From: Halococcus qingdaonensis
GTDB taxonomy: Archaea; Halobacteriota; Halobacteria; Halobacteriales; Halococcaceae
Assembly (NCBI RefSeq): GCF_024508235.1
Contig: NZ_CP101943.1
Span: forward strand, 1,178,001-1,242,000
Direction of reading: 5' to 3'
DNA: 64,000 nucleotides
In this document: positions 51,329 through 59,820 of the stretch, in pieces
Position numbering within the stretch: position 1 is the stretch's first letter
Layout of the letters: each line of letters opens with the position of its first letter
Notes under the pieces: model-generated
Seen by the model: the letters and a program-made list of their open reading frames with translations, nothing else
Database searches by the model: none
Told to the model about the DNA's origin: nothing
Position numbers and translations under genes: made by a program

Positions 51329-52606
51329 ATGACGCGACGCGCTGGTGACGATCCAACGGCGAACGGCTCCGACGATCACGGTGATTCCGGGTTGGGACGG
51401 CGACGATTCCTCCGCACGTCGGCCGTCGTGGCCGGCGGCGCGCTGGTCGCCGGCTGTTCGTCGGGCGACAGTGGTGCCAACGCGAGCGGTGCGAACGGCT
51501 CCAACGCGTCGAGCAACGCCAGCAGCGGGGCGAACGGTACCGTCAGCAACACCTCCGGCAACGCGAGCGCGAACGGCTCGGTCGGCATCAAATCGTTCCG
51601 AGGGTCGGGCCCGCTCGTCGAGAGCCGCCCACCGCTGAAGGGACCCCGCATCGACGATCTCCCCGATCTCTCGGGCACGCTCAGTGTCTATCTCGGCGGC
51701 GGCGAGGGCGGACTCTACACCCAGTTCCTCGATCTGCTGCAGAAGATGTATCCGAAGTTCGACGTGAAGCTCCGGACGGCCTCCTCCTCACAGCTCGCGA
51801 ACACGCTCATCACCGAGGTGGAGAGCGGCTCGCCGAAGGCCGACGTGTTCTGGGCGGTCGACCTCGGCGCACTCGGCGTCGTCGCCAACAACGACGCGAC
51901 GGTGAAACTCCCGAAGAAGGTCGTCAAGCCCGTCCCCAAGTCGTTCCATCCGAACAACAAGTGGGTCGGCGTCGCCGGACGCGCGCGGAGCGTTCCCTAC
52001 AACACGAACGAGCTCTCGGCGAACCAGATCCCGAACAAGGTCCAGAAGTTCACCGATACGAAGCAGCTACAGGGATCGATGGGCTGGGCACCGACCTACG
52101 GGGCCTTCCAGTCGTTCATCACGGCGATGCGGCTGCTCCGCGGCAAGGAGCAGACCAAGCAGTGGCTGAAGGGGATGCAGGGACAGAACGTCTCCGAATA
52201 TCCCGACGAGTTCCTCGTCTCGAACGCCGTCGCCGACGGCGAGCTCGCGGCCGGCTTCGCCAACCACTACTACTCGCTGCGCGTGCGGGCCGCCCGCCCG
52301 AACGCGCCGATCGAGCTCGCGTTCACGAAGGGCGACGCGGGCGCACTCATCAACGCCGCCGGTGTCGAGGTGATCAAAGGGACCAAGCGCCGCCAGCTCG
52401 CCATGGACTTCATCAAACACCTCCTGACCGCCGAGGCCCAGGAGTTCTTCGCCACGCGGACGTTCGCCTACCCGATGATCCCGGGTGTCCCGCCCGTCGG
52501 CGGACTGCCGACGATCGACGAGCTCAACCCGCCGGAGCTGGATCTCGCGAAACTCTCGAACCTCGAACCCACCCTGAAACTCATGCGCGAGACCGGAGTG
52601 CTCTGA
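51329..52606 (+). CDS. ferric-iron ABC transporter substrate-binding lipoprotein
   Basis: 425 aa from the ATG at 51329; an upstream in-frame ATG at 51269 is not needed. Tat motif RRRFLR at 24-29 and lipobox VAGC with Cys43. The linker is rich in N-S-G. The periplasmic-binding fold (FbpA/FutA-like) shows LSVYLGGGEGGLYTQFLDLL, FANHYYSLRVRAARP with adjacent tyrosines that could bind ferric iron, and FAYPMIPGV near the end. It is the first gene of a three-gene transporter with the permease and ATPase directly following. Fe specificity is inferred from family and the DtxR-like box. Confidence 0.88.
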   Translation: MTRRAGDDPTANGSDDHGDSGLGRRRFLRTSAVVAGGALVAGCSSGDSGANASGANGSNASSNASSGANGTVSNTSGNASANGSVGIKSFRGSGPLVESRPPLKGPRIDDLPDLSGTLSVYLGGGEGGLYTQFLDLLQKMYPKFDVKLRTASSSQLANTLITEVESGSPKADVFWAVDLGALGVVANNDATVKLPKKVVKPVPKSFHPNNKWVGVAGRARSVPYNTNELSANQIPNKVQKFTDTKQLQGSMGWAPTYGAFQSFITAMRLLRGKEQTKQWLKGMQGQNVSEYPDEFLVSNAVADGELAAGFANHYYSLRVRAARPNAPIELAFTKGDAGALINAAGVEVIKGTKRRQLAMDFIKHLLTAEAQEFFATRTFAYPMIPGVPPVGGLPTIDELNPPELDLAKLSNLEPTLKLMRETGVL

Positions 52607-52607
52607 G

Positions 52608-54212
52608 ATGAGTACCCTCGGCGACGGTCGTATCGACATCGACCGCGGGACCGTCCTCAGAGGGGGATTGCTCGCGCTCGCCGGCGCGATCGCGCTCGCG
52701 GTCGTCGCCCCGATCGCGTGGCTCGTCGTCCGCGCGTTCGACATGGGCATCGAGAGCGCGCTCGCGCTGCTGTCGTCGCCCTCGACGGTCCAGATCACGG
52801 TCAACAGCGCGCTGCTCGTGACTGCGGTCACTGCCGGCTCGGTGCTGCTCGGCGTGCCGCTCGCGGTGTTGACCGCGCGCACGGACCTTCCGTTTCGGCG
52901 CTTCTGGACCGTCGTGCTGGCGCTCCCGCTCGTGGTGCCGAGCTACATCGGCGCGTTCGCGTTCGTCTCGGCGTTCGGCCCGCGGGGAACGCTCGCCGAC
53001 CTGCTCGCCCCGTTGGGTGTCGAATCCATTCCAACGATTTACGGGCTGCAGGGAACGGTGCTGGTCCTCACGCTGTTCGTCTACCCATACGTCTTCCTCA
53101 CCACGCGCGCGGCGCTGCTTTCCTTCGACGCCAGTCAGATCGAGGCCGCGCGCACCCTGAACCACTCCTATCTCGGTGCCTTTCGCCGCGTCGTCCTGCC
53201 ACAGATCGCGCCGGGGATCGCCGCCGGCGCGCTGCTGGTGGGGCTCTACACGCTCTCTGATTTCGGGACGCCGTCGATCATGCATTACGACGTGTTCACG
53301 CGCATGATCTTCGTCGAGTACAACGCCTTCGGCCGCGGCCGCGCAGCGCTGCTCTCAGTGCTCTTGCTGGGGCTCACCGTCGCCATCCTCGGCATCGAGT
53401 CGCGCCTCTCGGCCGACGACGGCAACGCCTACGCCGGCGGACGGCGTGGCTACACCATCTCGCTCGGGGCCTGGAAGTGGCCGGCGCTCGCCTTCTGTAC
53501 GCTGGTCGTCGCGCTCTGTCTGGTCGTCCCACTCGGCGTGCTGGCGATGTGGCTGTTCCGCGGCGGGCCGGGCTACTCGGCCGGCGGGTTCGCCTTCGAG
53601 TGGTCCTACGGTCTGAACTCCGTCGTCGTCGCAGCGCTCGCGGCGCTCGTCGCGACGGTCGCGGCGCTACCGGTCGGCTATCTCTCGGCGCGGACGGACG
53701 GCCCGCTCACGGATCTGTTCGACCGGATGACCTATCTCGGCTACGCCGCACCCGGCGTCGTCGTCGGTTTCGCGCTCGTCTACTTCGGCGTGCGCTATCT
53801 GCCGGGGCTCTATCAGACGCTTCCCCTGTTGATCTTCGGCTACGTCGTCCGCTTCATCCCGCAGGCGGTCGGCACCACCCAGTCGTCGGTGCTCCAGGTC
53901 GATCGGTCGCTGCTCGAAGCCGCGCGCACGCTCGGCCACTCGCCGCTCGCGAGCTTCCGGCGCGTGACGCTCCCGCTGATCGCGCCGGGCGTCGTCGCGG
54001 GCGCGGCGCTGGTCTTCCTGACGACGATGAAGGAACTGCCGGCGACGCTCCTCCTGCATCCCTCCGGGTTCAAGACGCTCGTCACCTACATCTGGCAGGT
54101 CCAAGACGCAGGATATTACGGGGCGGCCGCCGTACCGGCGCTCGTGCTCGTCGCCGTCTCCGGACTCTCGATGCTCGTCATCCTCACACAGGAGGGCGAC
54201 GATGTCCGGTAA
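52608..54212 (+). CDS. ferric-iron ABC transporter permease (fused two-domain)
   Basis: 534 aa with about 12 membrane helices in two repeated halves. Each half has an EAA-type loop: IEAARTLNHSYLGAFRRVVLP and LEAARTLGHSPLASFRRVTLP. This is the FbpB/ThiP-like fused permease. It starts one base after the binding-protein stop and overlaps the ATPase start by 11 bases. Confidence 0.92.
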   Translation: MSTLGDGRIDIDRGTVLRGGLLALAGAIALAVVAPIAWLVVRAFDMGIESALALLSSPSTVQITVNSALLVTAVTAGSVLLGVPLAVLTARTDLPFRRFWTVVLALPLVVPSYIGAFAFVSAFGPRGTLADLLAPLGVESIPTIYGLQGTVLVLTLFVYPYVFLTTRAALLSFDASQIEAARTLNHSYLGAFRRVVLPQIAPGIAAGALLVGLYTLSDFGTPSIMHYDVFTRMIFVEYNAFGRGRAALLSVLLLGLTVAILGIESRLSADDGNAYAGGRRGYTISLGAWKWPALAFCTLVVALCLVVPLGVLAMWLFRGGPGYSAGGFAFEWSYGLNSVVVAALAALVATVAALPVGYLSARTDGPLTDLFDRMTYLGYAAPGVVVGFALVYFGVRYLPGLYQTLPLLIFGYVVRFIPQAVGTTQSSVLQVDRSLLEAARTLGHSPLASFRRVTLPLIAPGVVAGAALVFLTTMKELPATLLLHPSGFKTLVTYIWQVQDAGYYGAAAVPALVLVAVSGLSMLVILTQEGDDVR

Positions 54213-55365
54213 ATCCACCCAGGAACCGTATCCCGAGGCCGCCACCGACCGCTCGCGTGGGGCTGACGCGCCCGACAGCGCGCCGGGAAGCGCCGACACC
54301 GCCGACGTGGTGCTCGAACTCACCGACGCGAGCAAGGAGTTCGGGGCCGAAACGGCAGTGAACGAACTCTCGCTGTCGGTCCGCGAGGGTGAGCTGCTGA
54401 CGCTGCTCGGCCCCTCGGGCTGTGGGAAGACGACGACGCTGCGGCTGATCGCGGGGCTCGAAACCCCGACGGCGGGAACGATCACTCTCGACGACGAGCG
54501 CGTCGCCGACGACACTCGTTCTGTGGACCCCGAGGACCGCGACGTCGGCATCGTCTTCCAGGACTTCGCGCTGTTCCCGCACATGACCGTCGAGGAGAAC
54601 ATCGCGTTCGGCCTCACCGACGCCGACGGCGATCGAACGGACGAGCGCGTGGCCGATCTGCTCGAACTCGTCGGTCTCGAATCGTTCGGCGAGCGCACGC
54701 CCGATCAGCTCTCGGGCGGCCAGCAACAGCGCGTCGCGCTCGCCCGCGCGCTCGCGCCCGAACCCGACCTCCTGCTGCTCGACGAGCCGTTCTCCAATCT
54801 CGACGTGCGCCTGCGCGTGCGGATGCGCGAGGAGGTCCGTCGCATTCTGGAGGCGGCGGGCGTCACCGCCGTCTCCGTCACCCACGACCAGGAGGAGGCG
54901 CTGTCGATCTCCGATCGCGTCGCCGTGCTCAACGACGGTCGCCTCGAACAGGTCGGCCGACCGGAGATCGTCTTCGAGCAACCTGAATCGCGCTTCGTCG
55001 CCGCCTTTCTCGGCCGCGCGGGCTTCCTGTCGGGCAGCGTCGACGAGGCGGGCGTCCACACCGGCATCGGGAGCTTCGAGACGGCGCGCATGCAGGGACT
55101 GACCGACGACTACGCCGGCACCGACATCGACGTGCTCGTGCGGCCGGACGATCTCCGGGCGAACCCCGTGGCGGACGAGGATGCGGGCAACGGACGGGTC
55201 GTCCACCGCCAGTACACCGGCTCGTCGTTCGTCTACCGCGTCGAACTCGATACGGGCGACGTGATCCACTGCGAGCACAACCACACGACCGACATCCACC
55301 TCGACCAGCGGGTCGCCGTCTCGTTCGTCGCCGATCACCGGCTCGCGTGGTATCCCGCCGAGTGA
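54202..55365 (+). CDS. ferric-iron ABC transporter ATP-binding protein
   Basis: 387 aa. Walker A GPSGCGKTT, signature LSGGQQQRVALARAL, Walker B LLLLDEPFSNLD and switch His in VSVTHDQEEAL are complete. The C-terminal TOBE part has VRPDDLRANPV. It powers the preceding permease. Its TGA overlaps the ATG of the next gene (TGATG), which couples the GT-C-type protein to the transporter. Confidence 0.93.
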   Translation: MSGKSTQEPYPEAATDRSRGADAPDSAPGSADTADVVLELTDASKEFGAETAVNELSLSVREGELLTLLGPSGCGKTTTLRLIAGLETPTAGTITLDDERVADDTRSVDPEDRDVGIVFQDFALFPHMTVEENIAFGLTDADGDRTDERVADLLELVGLESFGERTPDQLSGGQQQRVALARALAPEPDLLLLDEPFSNLDVRLRVRMREEVRRILEAAGVTAVSVTHDQEEALSISDRVAVLNDGRLEQVGRPEIVFEQPESRFVAAFLGRAGFLSGSVDEAGVHTGIGSFETARMQGLTDDYAGTDIDVLVRPDDLRANPVADEDAGNGRVVHRQYTGSSFVYRVELDTGDVIHCEHNHTTDIHLDQRVAVSFVADHRLAWYPAE

Positions 55366-57404
55366 TGGGACGGCTCGGCGAGCGACTCGACGGACGACGG
55401 TTCCGACTCGCGGTGCTCGCCCTCGCCCTGATCGGCGGACTGGCCGTCTGGATAGTCTCGACGAATCTCTTTCCGTATCTCTCGCTGAATCACGACGAGG
55501 GAGTGTATCTCCAGCAGGCCGGCATGCTGCTCGACGGAAAACTGTTCCTCCGGCCGCCGGTCCCCGAATCGTTCCGGCCGTGGTTCTTCGTCGGAAGCGA
55601 ACGGGGGTTCTATCCCAAATACGCGCCCATCGCCGCCGCGATGTTCGCGCTCGGCCGGCTCGCGGGCGACTACACGCTCACGCTCGTCGCCATCGCGGCG
55701 GCGAACGTCGCTCTTCTGGCGATCGTCGTCGCCGAAACCTTCCGTCACGAGGGTCGCCGGTTCGCGCGCGCGACCGGACTGCTCGCCGGCGGACTGCTCC
55801 TCTTCTCGCCGCTCTTTCTCATCAACTCGTCGACGTTCCTCTCGTACGCGCCGACGACGCTGTGGAACCTGCTGTTCGCCGCGGCGTATCTCCGCGCCGA
55901 CCACACCGGGAGCCGGTTGCTGGCGGCGGTCGCCGGACTCGCCATCGGCGTCGCCTTCTTCTCGCGACCCTACACCGCCGTGTTGTTCGCCACACCGTTC
56001 GTCGTCCACGCGCTCTGGACGCTGCGGGATGGCCGTGCCGCCCTGATCCGCAACGGTCTGACCGCCGCCGGCGGACTGCTCGGCGTGGCCGTCGCACTCG
56101 GCTACAACGCCTTTCTCACCGGCGACCCGTTCACCTTCCCGTACGCGGCGTTCGCACCGCTCGATGGCATCGGCTTCGGGAAGCGGGCGATCCTCGGTCA
56201 CGCCAAACAGTACACGCCGACGCTCGCGCTGACGGCGAACGCGAAGGTGCTCGCGACGTTCTTCGGCCGGTGGGGGATCGCCGGCGTGCTCGGGACGGCG
56301 CTCGCGGCCTGCGGGACGGTGCTCGCGATCGTCGTCCCGCGAAACCGGCTGCGCGCCCGGACCGCGGTGCTCGCCGGGCTGTTCGTGTCGATCCCCGTCG
56401 GCAACATTCTCTTCTGGGGCAACTTCAACATCCTCGGCGATCTCGAAGAGTCGGGGGCGGGTCTGATCGCCTTCCTGGGGCCGTACTACCACTTCGATCT
56501 GCTCGTCCCGACGGCGGCGTTCGCGGCGTACGCCGGCCTCCGGGGCGCGCTTCGACTCCACCGGCTGCTACAGCCCCGGTTCGATGCCCGACAGGCACGC
56601 GTCGCACTCGCGGTCTGTCTGCTCGTCGCGGGCGCGGCGCTGGCGGGTGTGACGGCAAGCGCAGCGAGCGAGCCGCTCGAACGCAATGGAAACGTCACCG
56701 CCGAGTACGAACAGGCCTACCAGCCCTTCGAGAATCGAAGTCTGGCGAACGCGCTCGTCTTCCTCCCGACGACGTACGGTCGCTGGCTCAGCCATCCGTT
56801 CCAGGCGCTGCGCAATGATCCCGGCTTCGGCGGCGACGCGGTCTACGCGCTCGCCGAACGCCAGTTCGCGGTCGTCGACGCCTACCCGAACCGGACGTAC
56901 TACCGCTACGTCTACGGCGGTTCGTGGAGCCCGACGACCGGCGACGCCTCCGAGGGTGCCCTCCGATCGATCACGGTCCGCTCGGGCGATCGACTCGCGG
57001 TCGACGGGCAGTTCGGGATCCCGAACTCGCCCGAGAGCGTCACGGTACGCCTCGCGAACGGCGACAATCAGAGCTACTACACGACGACGCGCGACAACGG
57101 AACGCTCGACCTCCGGCTCGTCACCGACGAGCGCGCTCGGGTTCGCGGGGAAGTCACACCGGTCAACGGGAGTTCGATACCGCTCACCGGAGACACGCTC
57201 ACGCTGTCGGTGTTCGTCGATCGGGGGCCGACCGGCGGGTTCGGCTACCGCGTCGAGCTTCCGTTCGACCGGTCGGGCGACACGATCCGCGCGCTCACGC
57301 CCACGAAAGAGGTCTGTCCGGCCTATCGCTGTGGCGGCGGGCGCGGGGTGGTCAACGGCACCAGCGACGGCGTGTCGATCGACGCGAACCTCACGACTGC
57401 CTGA
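55365..57404 (+). CDS. GT-C-type multipass membrane glycosyltransferase (PMT/ArnT-like)
   Basis: 679 aa from the ATG at 55365. The N-terminus has one helix followed by an external loop with LNHDEGVYLQQA; Asp44-Glu45 match the acidic motif of PMT/ArnT-type lipid-sugar glycosyltransferases. Some 10-12 helices reach residue ~440; the rest (~450-679) is an extracellular domain rich in NxS/T sites. Haloarchaeal relatives are only annotated as DUF7846-type proteins. Coupled by TGATG to the Fe transporter ATPase. It may transfer a sugar to a surface glycan or protein. Confidence 0.78.
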   Translation: MGRLGERLDGRRFRLAVLALALIGGLAVWIVSTNLFPYLSLNHDEGVYLQQAGMLLDGKLFLRPPVPESFRPWFFVGSERGFYPKYAPIAAAMFALGRLAGDYTLTLVAIAAANVALLAIVVAETFRHEGRRFARATGLLAGGLLLFSPLFLINSSTFLSYAPTTLWNLLFAAAYLRADHTGSRLLAAVAGLAIGVAFFSRPYTAVLFATPFVVHALWTLRDGRAALIRNGLTAAGGLLGVAVALGYNAFLTGDPFTFPYAAFAPLDGIGFGKRAILGHAKQYTPTLALTANAKVLATFFGRWGIAGVLGTALAACGTVLAIVVPRNRLRARTAVLAGLFVSIPVGNILFWGNFNILGDLEESGAGLIAFLGPYYHFDLLVPTAAFAAYAGLRGALRLHRLLQPRFDARQARVALAVCLLVAGAALAGVTASAASEPLERNGNVTAEYEQAYQPFENRSLANALVFLPTTYGRWLSHPFQALRNDPGFGGDAVYALAERQFAVVDAYPNRTYYRYVYGGSWSPTTGDASEGALRSITVRSGDRLAVDGQFGIPNSPESVTVRLANGDNQSYYTTTRDNGTLDLRLVTDERARVRGEVTPVNGSSIPLTGDTLTLSVFVDRGPTGGFGYRVELPFDRSGDTIRALTPTKEVCPAYRCGGGRGVVNGTSDGVSIDANLTTA

Positions 57405-58097
57405 TTACCGACGGCGCTCTTCGAGACCGACGGTGAGTATCGAGCGCGCGATGTCCTTCCCACCAGAGAGCGGGTCGAGCGTCGTCTCGCCGAGGCGCTC
57501 GCCGTATTCGATCGGTGTCTCGTGGACGTCGTAACCGCGCGCGAGCGGGCGGACGAGTAGTTCGGCGGAGAGACCGGTGTTCTCGGTCCACTCGATATCC
57601 TCGATGACCTCTTGGCGGTAGGCACGCATCCCGGTCGTCGTGTCGTGGACGCGCTCGCCGAGCAGGAGGCTCGCCAGTACGGCGAAGGCGTGGTTGCCGA
57701 GGCGGTTGAACGGCGGCATCGTCGCGGCCCCATGGTAGAGGCGGTCGCCGCTGACGACGTCCGCGCCGCCGTTGATCGCGTCGAGAAACTCAGGGAGGGC
57801 GTCCATCGGGTAGGTGCCGTCGCAGTCGGTCGTGACGATCACCGGACGGTCGGCCGCCCGGAGCGCGCGGGCAACGGCGACGCCGTAGCCCTGTGGTTCC
57901 TGTTCGATGACGCGCGCGCCGTGCTCGCGGGCGATCTCGGCAGTGCGGTCGCTCGAACCGTCGACACAGACCGTCTCGGCCGCGCCATCGGTCGCCTCGT
58001 CGATCGAATCGAGCACGCTCTCGATGGCGGCTTCTTCGTTGTACGTGCCCATCACGACGCTCACGTCGTCGAAATCATAGCTCTCGGATACACTCAT
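57405..58097 (-). CDS. dolichyl-phosphate mannose synthase-like GT2 glycosyltransferase
   Basis: 230 aa from the ATG at 58097. GT2 fold: SVVMGTYNEEAAIESVLDSI, VCVDGSSDRTAEIA, and the DxD-type TTDCDGTYP with Asp91 and Asp93; the end GGKDIARSILTV is typical of the polyprenyl-phosphate-sugar synthase branch. It would make a lipid-linked sugar donor for enzymes such as the GT-C protein, whose stop abuts this gene's stop. A DtxR-like box covers its promoter region. Confidence 0.88.
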   Translation of the reverse strand: MSVSESYDFDDVSVVMGTYNEEAAIESVLDSIDEATDGAAETVCVDGSSDRTAEIAREHGARVIEQEPQGYGVAVARALRAADRPVIVTTDCDGTYPMDALPEFLDAINGGADVVSGDRLYHGAATMPPFNRLGNHAFAVLASLLLGERVHDTTTGMRAYRQEVIEDIEWTENTGLSAELLVRPLARGYDVHETPIEYGERLGETTLDPLSGGKDIARSILTVGLEERRR

Positions 58098-58129
58098 CGA
58101 CGCGGCTTCGCCCCACCCCTACTTGAATT

Positions 58130-58145
58130 TTTAGGCTTGCCGAAA
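58130..58145. promoter_or_regulatory. DtxR/IdeR-like box 4 (TTTAGG-CTTG-CCGAAA)
   Basis: One mismatch in the right arm. It lies 33 bases before the minus-strand ATG of the GT2 gene at 58097, just after the stop of the surface protein gene. On the minus strand CTAAAAATTC next to the box is a TATA-like stretch. It shares TTTTTAGGC with boxes 2 and 3. Confidence 0.6.
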
Positions 58146-59240
58146 TCAACGTCGGCGAGCGAGCGCGACGCCCGCGAGCGCGAGGACGGCGAGCAGCGCG
58201 GCTCCCATGCCGAATCCGGGCCCGAACGCGTCGCTGCTGTCGGTCTGAGTTGGCGAACTCGTGCCGACCAGTCCGCCGCCGTCGGTTGCGGTGGCTCCGT
58301 CATCGCTCCCGTTGCCGGCGGTCGCGTCACCGTCGTCCTCGGCGGCCGTCGCCGTCGGCGTGTCGGTCGGGGTCTGCGTGTCGGTTGCGGTTGCCGTATC
58401 GGTCGCCGTCGGGCTGTCGGTCGCGGTTTGTGTATCGGCTGCGGTCGAGCCGTCGGTGGTCCCCGTCGTCGCGTTCGCGCCCGATCCGTTCGGCGTCGCC
58501 GTGAACGTGCTCACGCCGCCACTACAGCTGCCGGGACTGATCTCGACGGGACTGCTCATGTCGAGTTCGGTCGTCGAGCCGTCGCCCGAGCGGACGATCC
58601 AGTTGTCGATCTCGTTGTCGCTCGGTGAGCCGCTCCACTCCTCGAAGGGGTAGCGATCGACCTCGTCGTTGAACGCGATGTCCGCGGTGATCGTGCTGTA
58701 GTCCGAACTCCCCAGTCCGCGGAAGGCCGCACCGTCGGTGCGCTCGCCGTTCGAGTTCCACTGGATCCGTGCGCCCGTGTCGGTGTACTCGAAGGTGTCG
58801 TCGCGGTTGGTGTAGTTGTCGTCCTCGACGGCCCACTCGCCGTCGGCGGGCAGTCCCGAGATGTCACCCGTGGCGACGAACCCGTACGGCTCGTTGATCT
58901 TGTCGTGGAGGAAGACGAGGCTCAGCCCGTCGCTGCCGCGATAGACGAACAGCTGACTCACCTGGTTCTCCTGAATGTCGGTGGTGCCGAGCGAGCTGTA
59001 GTTCGCCCGATCGTCGAGCACCGTGTAGTCGTAGAACTGCTCGACCGTCCGACTACCGTCGCCGAGCGGCGTGACCTCCGTACACGTATCGCCCTGCTGG
59101 ACGATGAACGTCGTGTTCTCCTGGGCCGCCGCCGATCCCGGCACGACGGCGAGCGATCCGACGACCATCACCGCGAGCGCGACGGCAACGAGCCACGATC
59201 GCCCGTGCTCGCCCGCCCGCGCTCCCGAACGTTCGCTCAT
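58146..59240 (-). CDS. secreted surface protein with Thr-rich stalk and PGF-CTERM-like anchor
   Basis: 364 aa from the ATG at 59240. Signal peptide up to about residue 40 (VVPGSAAAQE). An uncharacterised globular part carries two cysteines. Residues ~255-310 are a low-complexity Thr/Asp/Ala/Pro stalk built of TATD/TPT units, likely O-glycosylated. The C-terminus FGPGFGMGAALLAVLALAGVALARRR's last part is PGF followed by a hydrophobic helix and RRR: the PGF-CTERM archaeosortase-sorting form. It is upstream of the GT2 gene on the same strand. Confidence 0.82.
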   Translation of the reverse strand: MSERSGARAGEHGRSWLVAVALAVMVVGSLAVVPGSAAAQENTTFIVQQGDTCTEVTPLGDGSRTVEQFYDYTVLDDRANYSSLGTTDIQENQVSQLFVYRGSDGLSLVFLHDKINEPYGFVATGDISGLPADGEWAVEDDNYTNRDDTFEYTDTGARIQWNSNGERTDGAAFRGLGSSDYSTITADIAFNDEVDRYPFEEWSGSPSDNEIDNWIVRSGDGSTTELDMSSPVEISPGSCSGGVSTFTATPNGSGANATTGTTDGSTAADTQTATDSPTATDTATATDTQTPTDTPTATAAEDDGDATAGNGSDDGATATDGGGLVGTSSPTQTDSSDAFGPGFGMGAALLAVLALAGVALARRR

Positions 59241-59361
59241 AGAACAGGGTGCTCCGTCCATCTATATAAATGGCGCTTGTCCGTCCCGAACGGGGCTCTG
59301 TCGGTGGGGGCGAACACCGTTCGATCGGCTTCGCTGCCGACGAGACGGACGATCGGCGGGC

Positions 59362-59643
59362 TCAGAGCATGTTCTCGGCTTCGAGGCGCTCCCAGACGGC
59401 TTCGCCCTTTTCGGTGATGCCGTAGACGCGGCCTTTCTTCTGATCCTCGGAGACGAGCAGCTCGACCATCCCGCGCTCGTCGTCGCGCAGTCCCGACAGT
59501 GCCCGCGAGACGTGCGCGATGGCGATACCCTCGTCGGTGGCGATGCGTGACGGCGTCGCCGGCCCCTCGACCAGCCGCGAGAGTACGTCCACGCGGTACT
59601 GCGAGCGAATCACGAAACTGATTGTATCCCAATCCTCTGTCAT
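59362..59643 (-). CDS. winged-helix transcriptional regulator, 93 aa
   Basis: 93 aa. One winged helix-turn-helix: SRLVEGPATPSRIATDEGIA as helices, AHVSRALSGL as recognition helix, and a beta wing with GRVYGITEKGEAV. This is the size of archaeal MarR/PadR-like single-domain regulators. It lies before the surface protein gene on the same strand, with a 121-base gap, and divergent from the DUF1616 gene. Confidence 0.85.
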   Translation of the reverse strand: MTEDWDTISFVIRSQYRVDVLSRLVEGPATPSRIATDEGIAIAHVSRALSGLRDDERGMVELLVSEDQKKGRVYGITEKGEAVWERLEAENML

Positions 59644-59820
59644 ACGACTCCCCTGTTCGTTCCCCTATACACTGGAGAACTATAACAAGTGTGTATCAGT
59701 TACCTACATTTACATACGTTTTGATCAGCGAAACACGACTCGCCGATGGAGGTCGCGCGACCGCCGGGCGATGGCGAACGAACACACTCAAGAACCCACC
59801 CACCCGAGAGGGCGGATACG

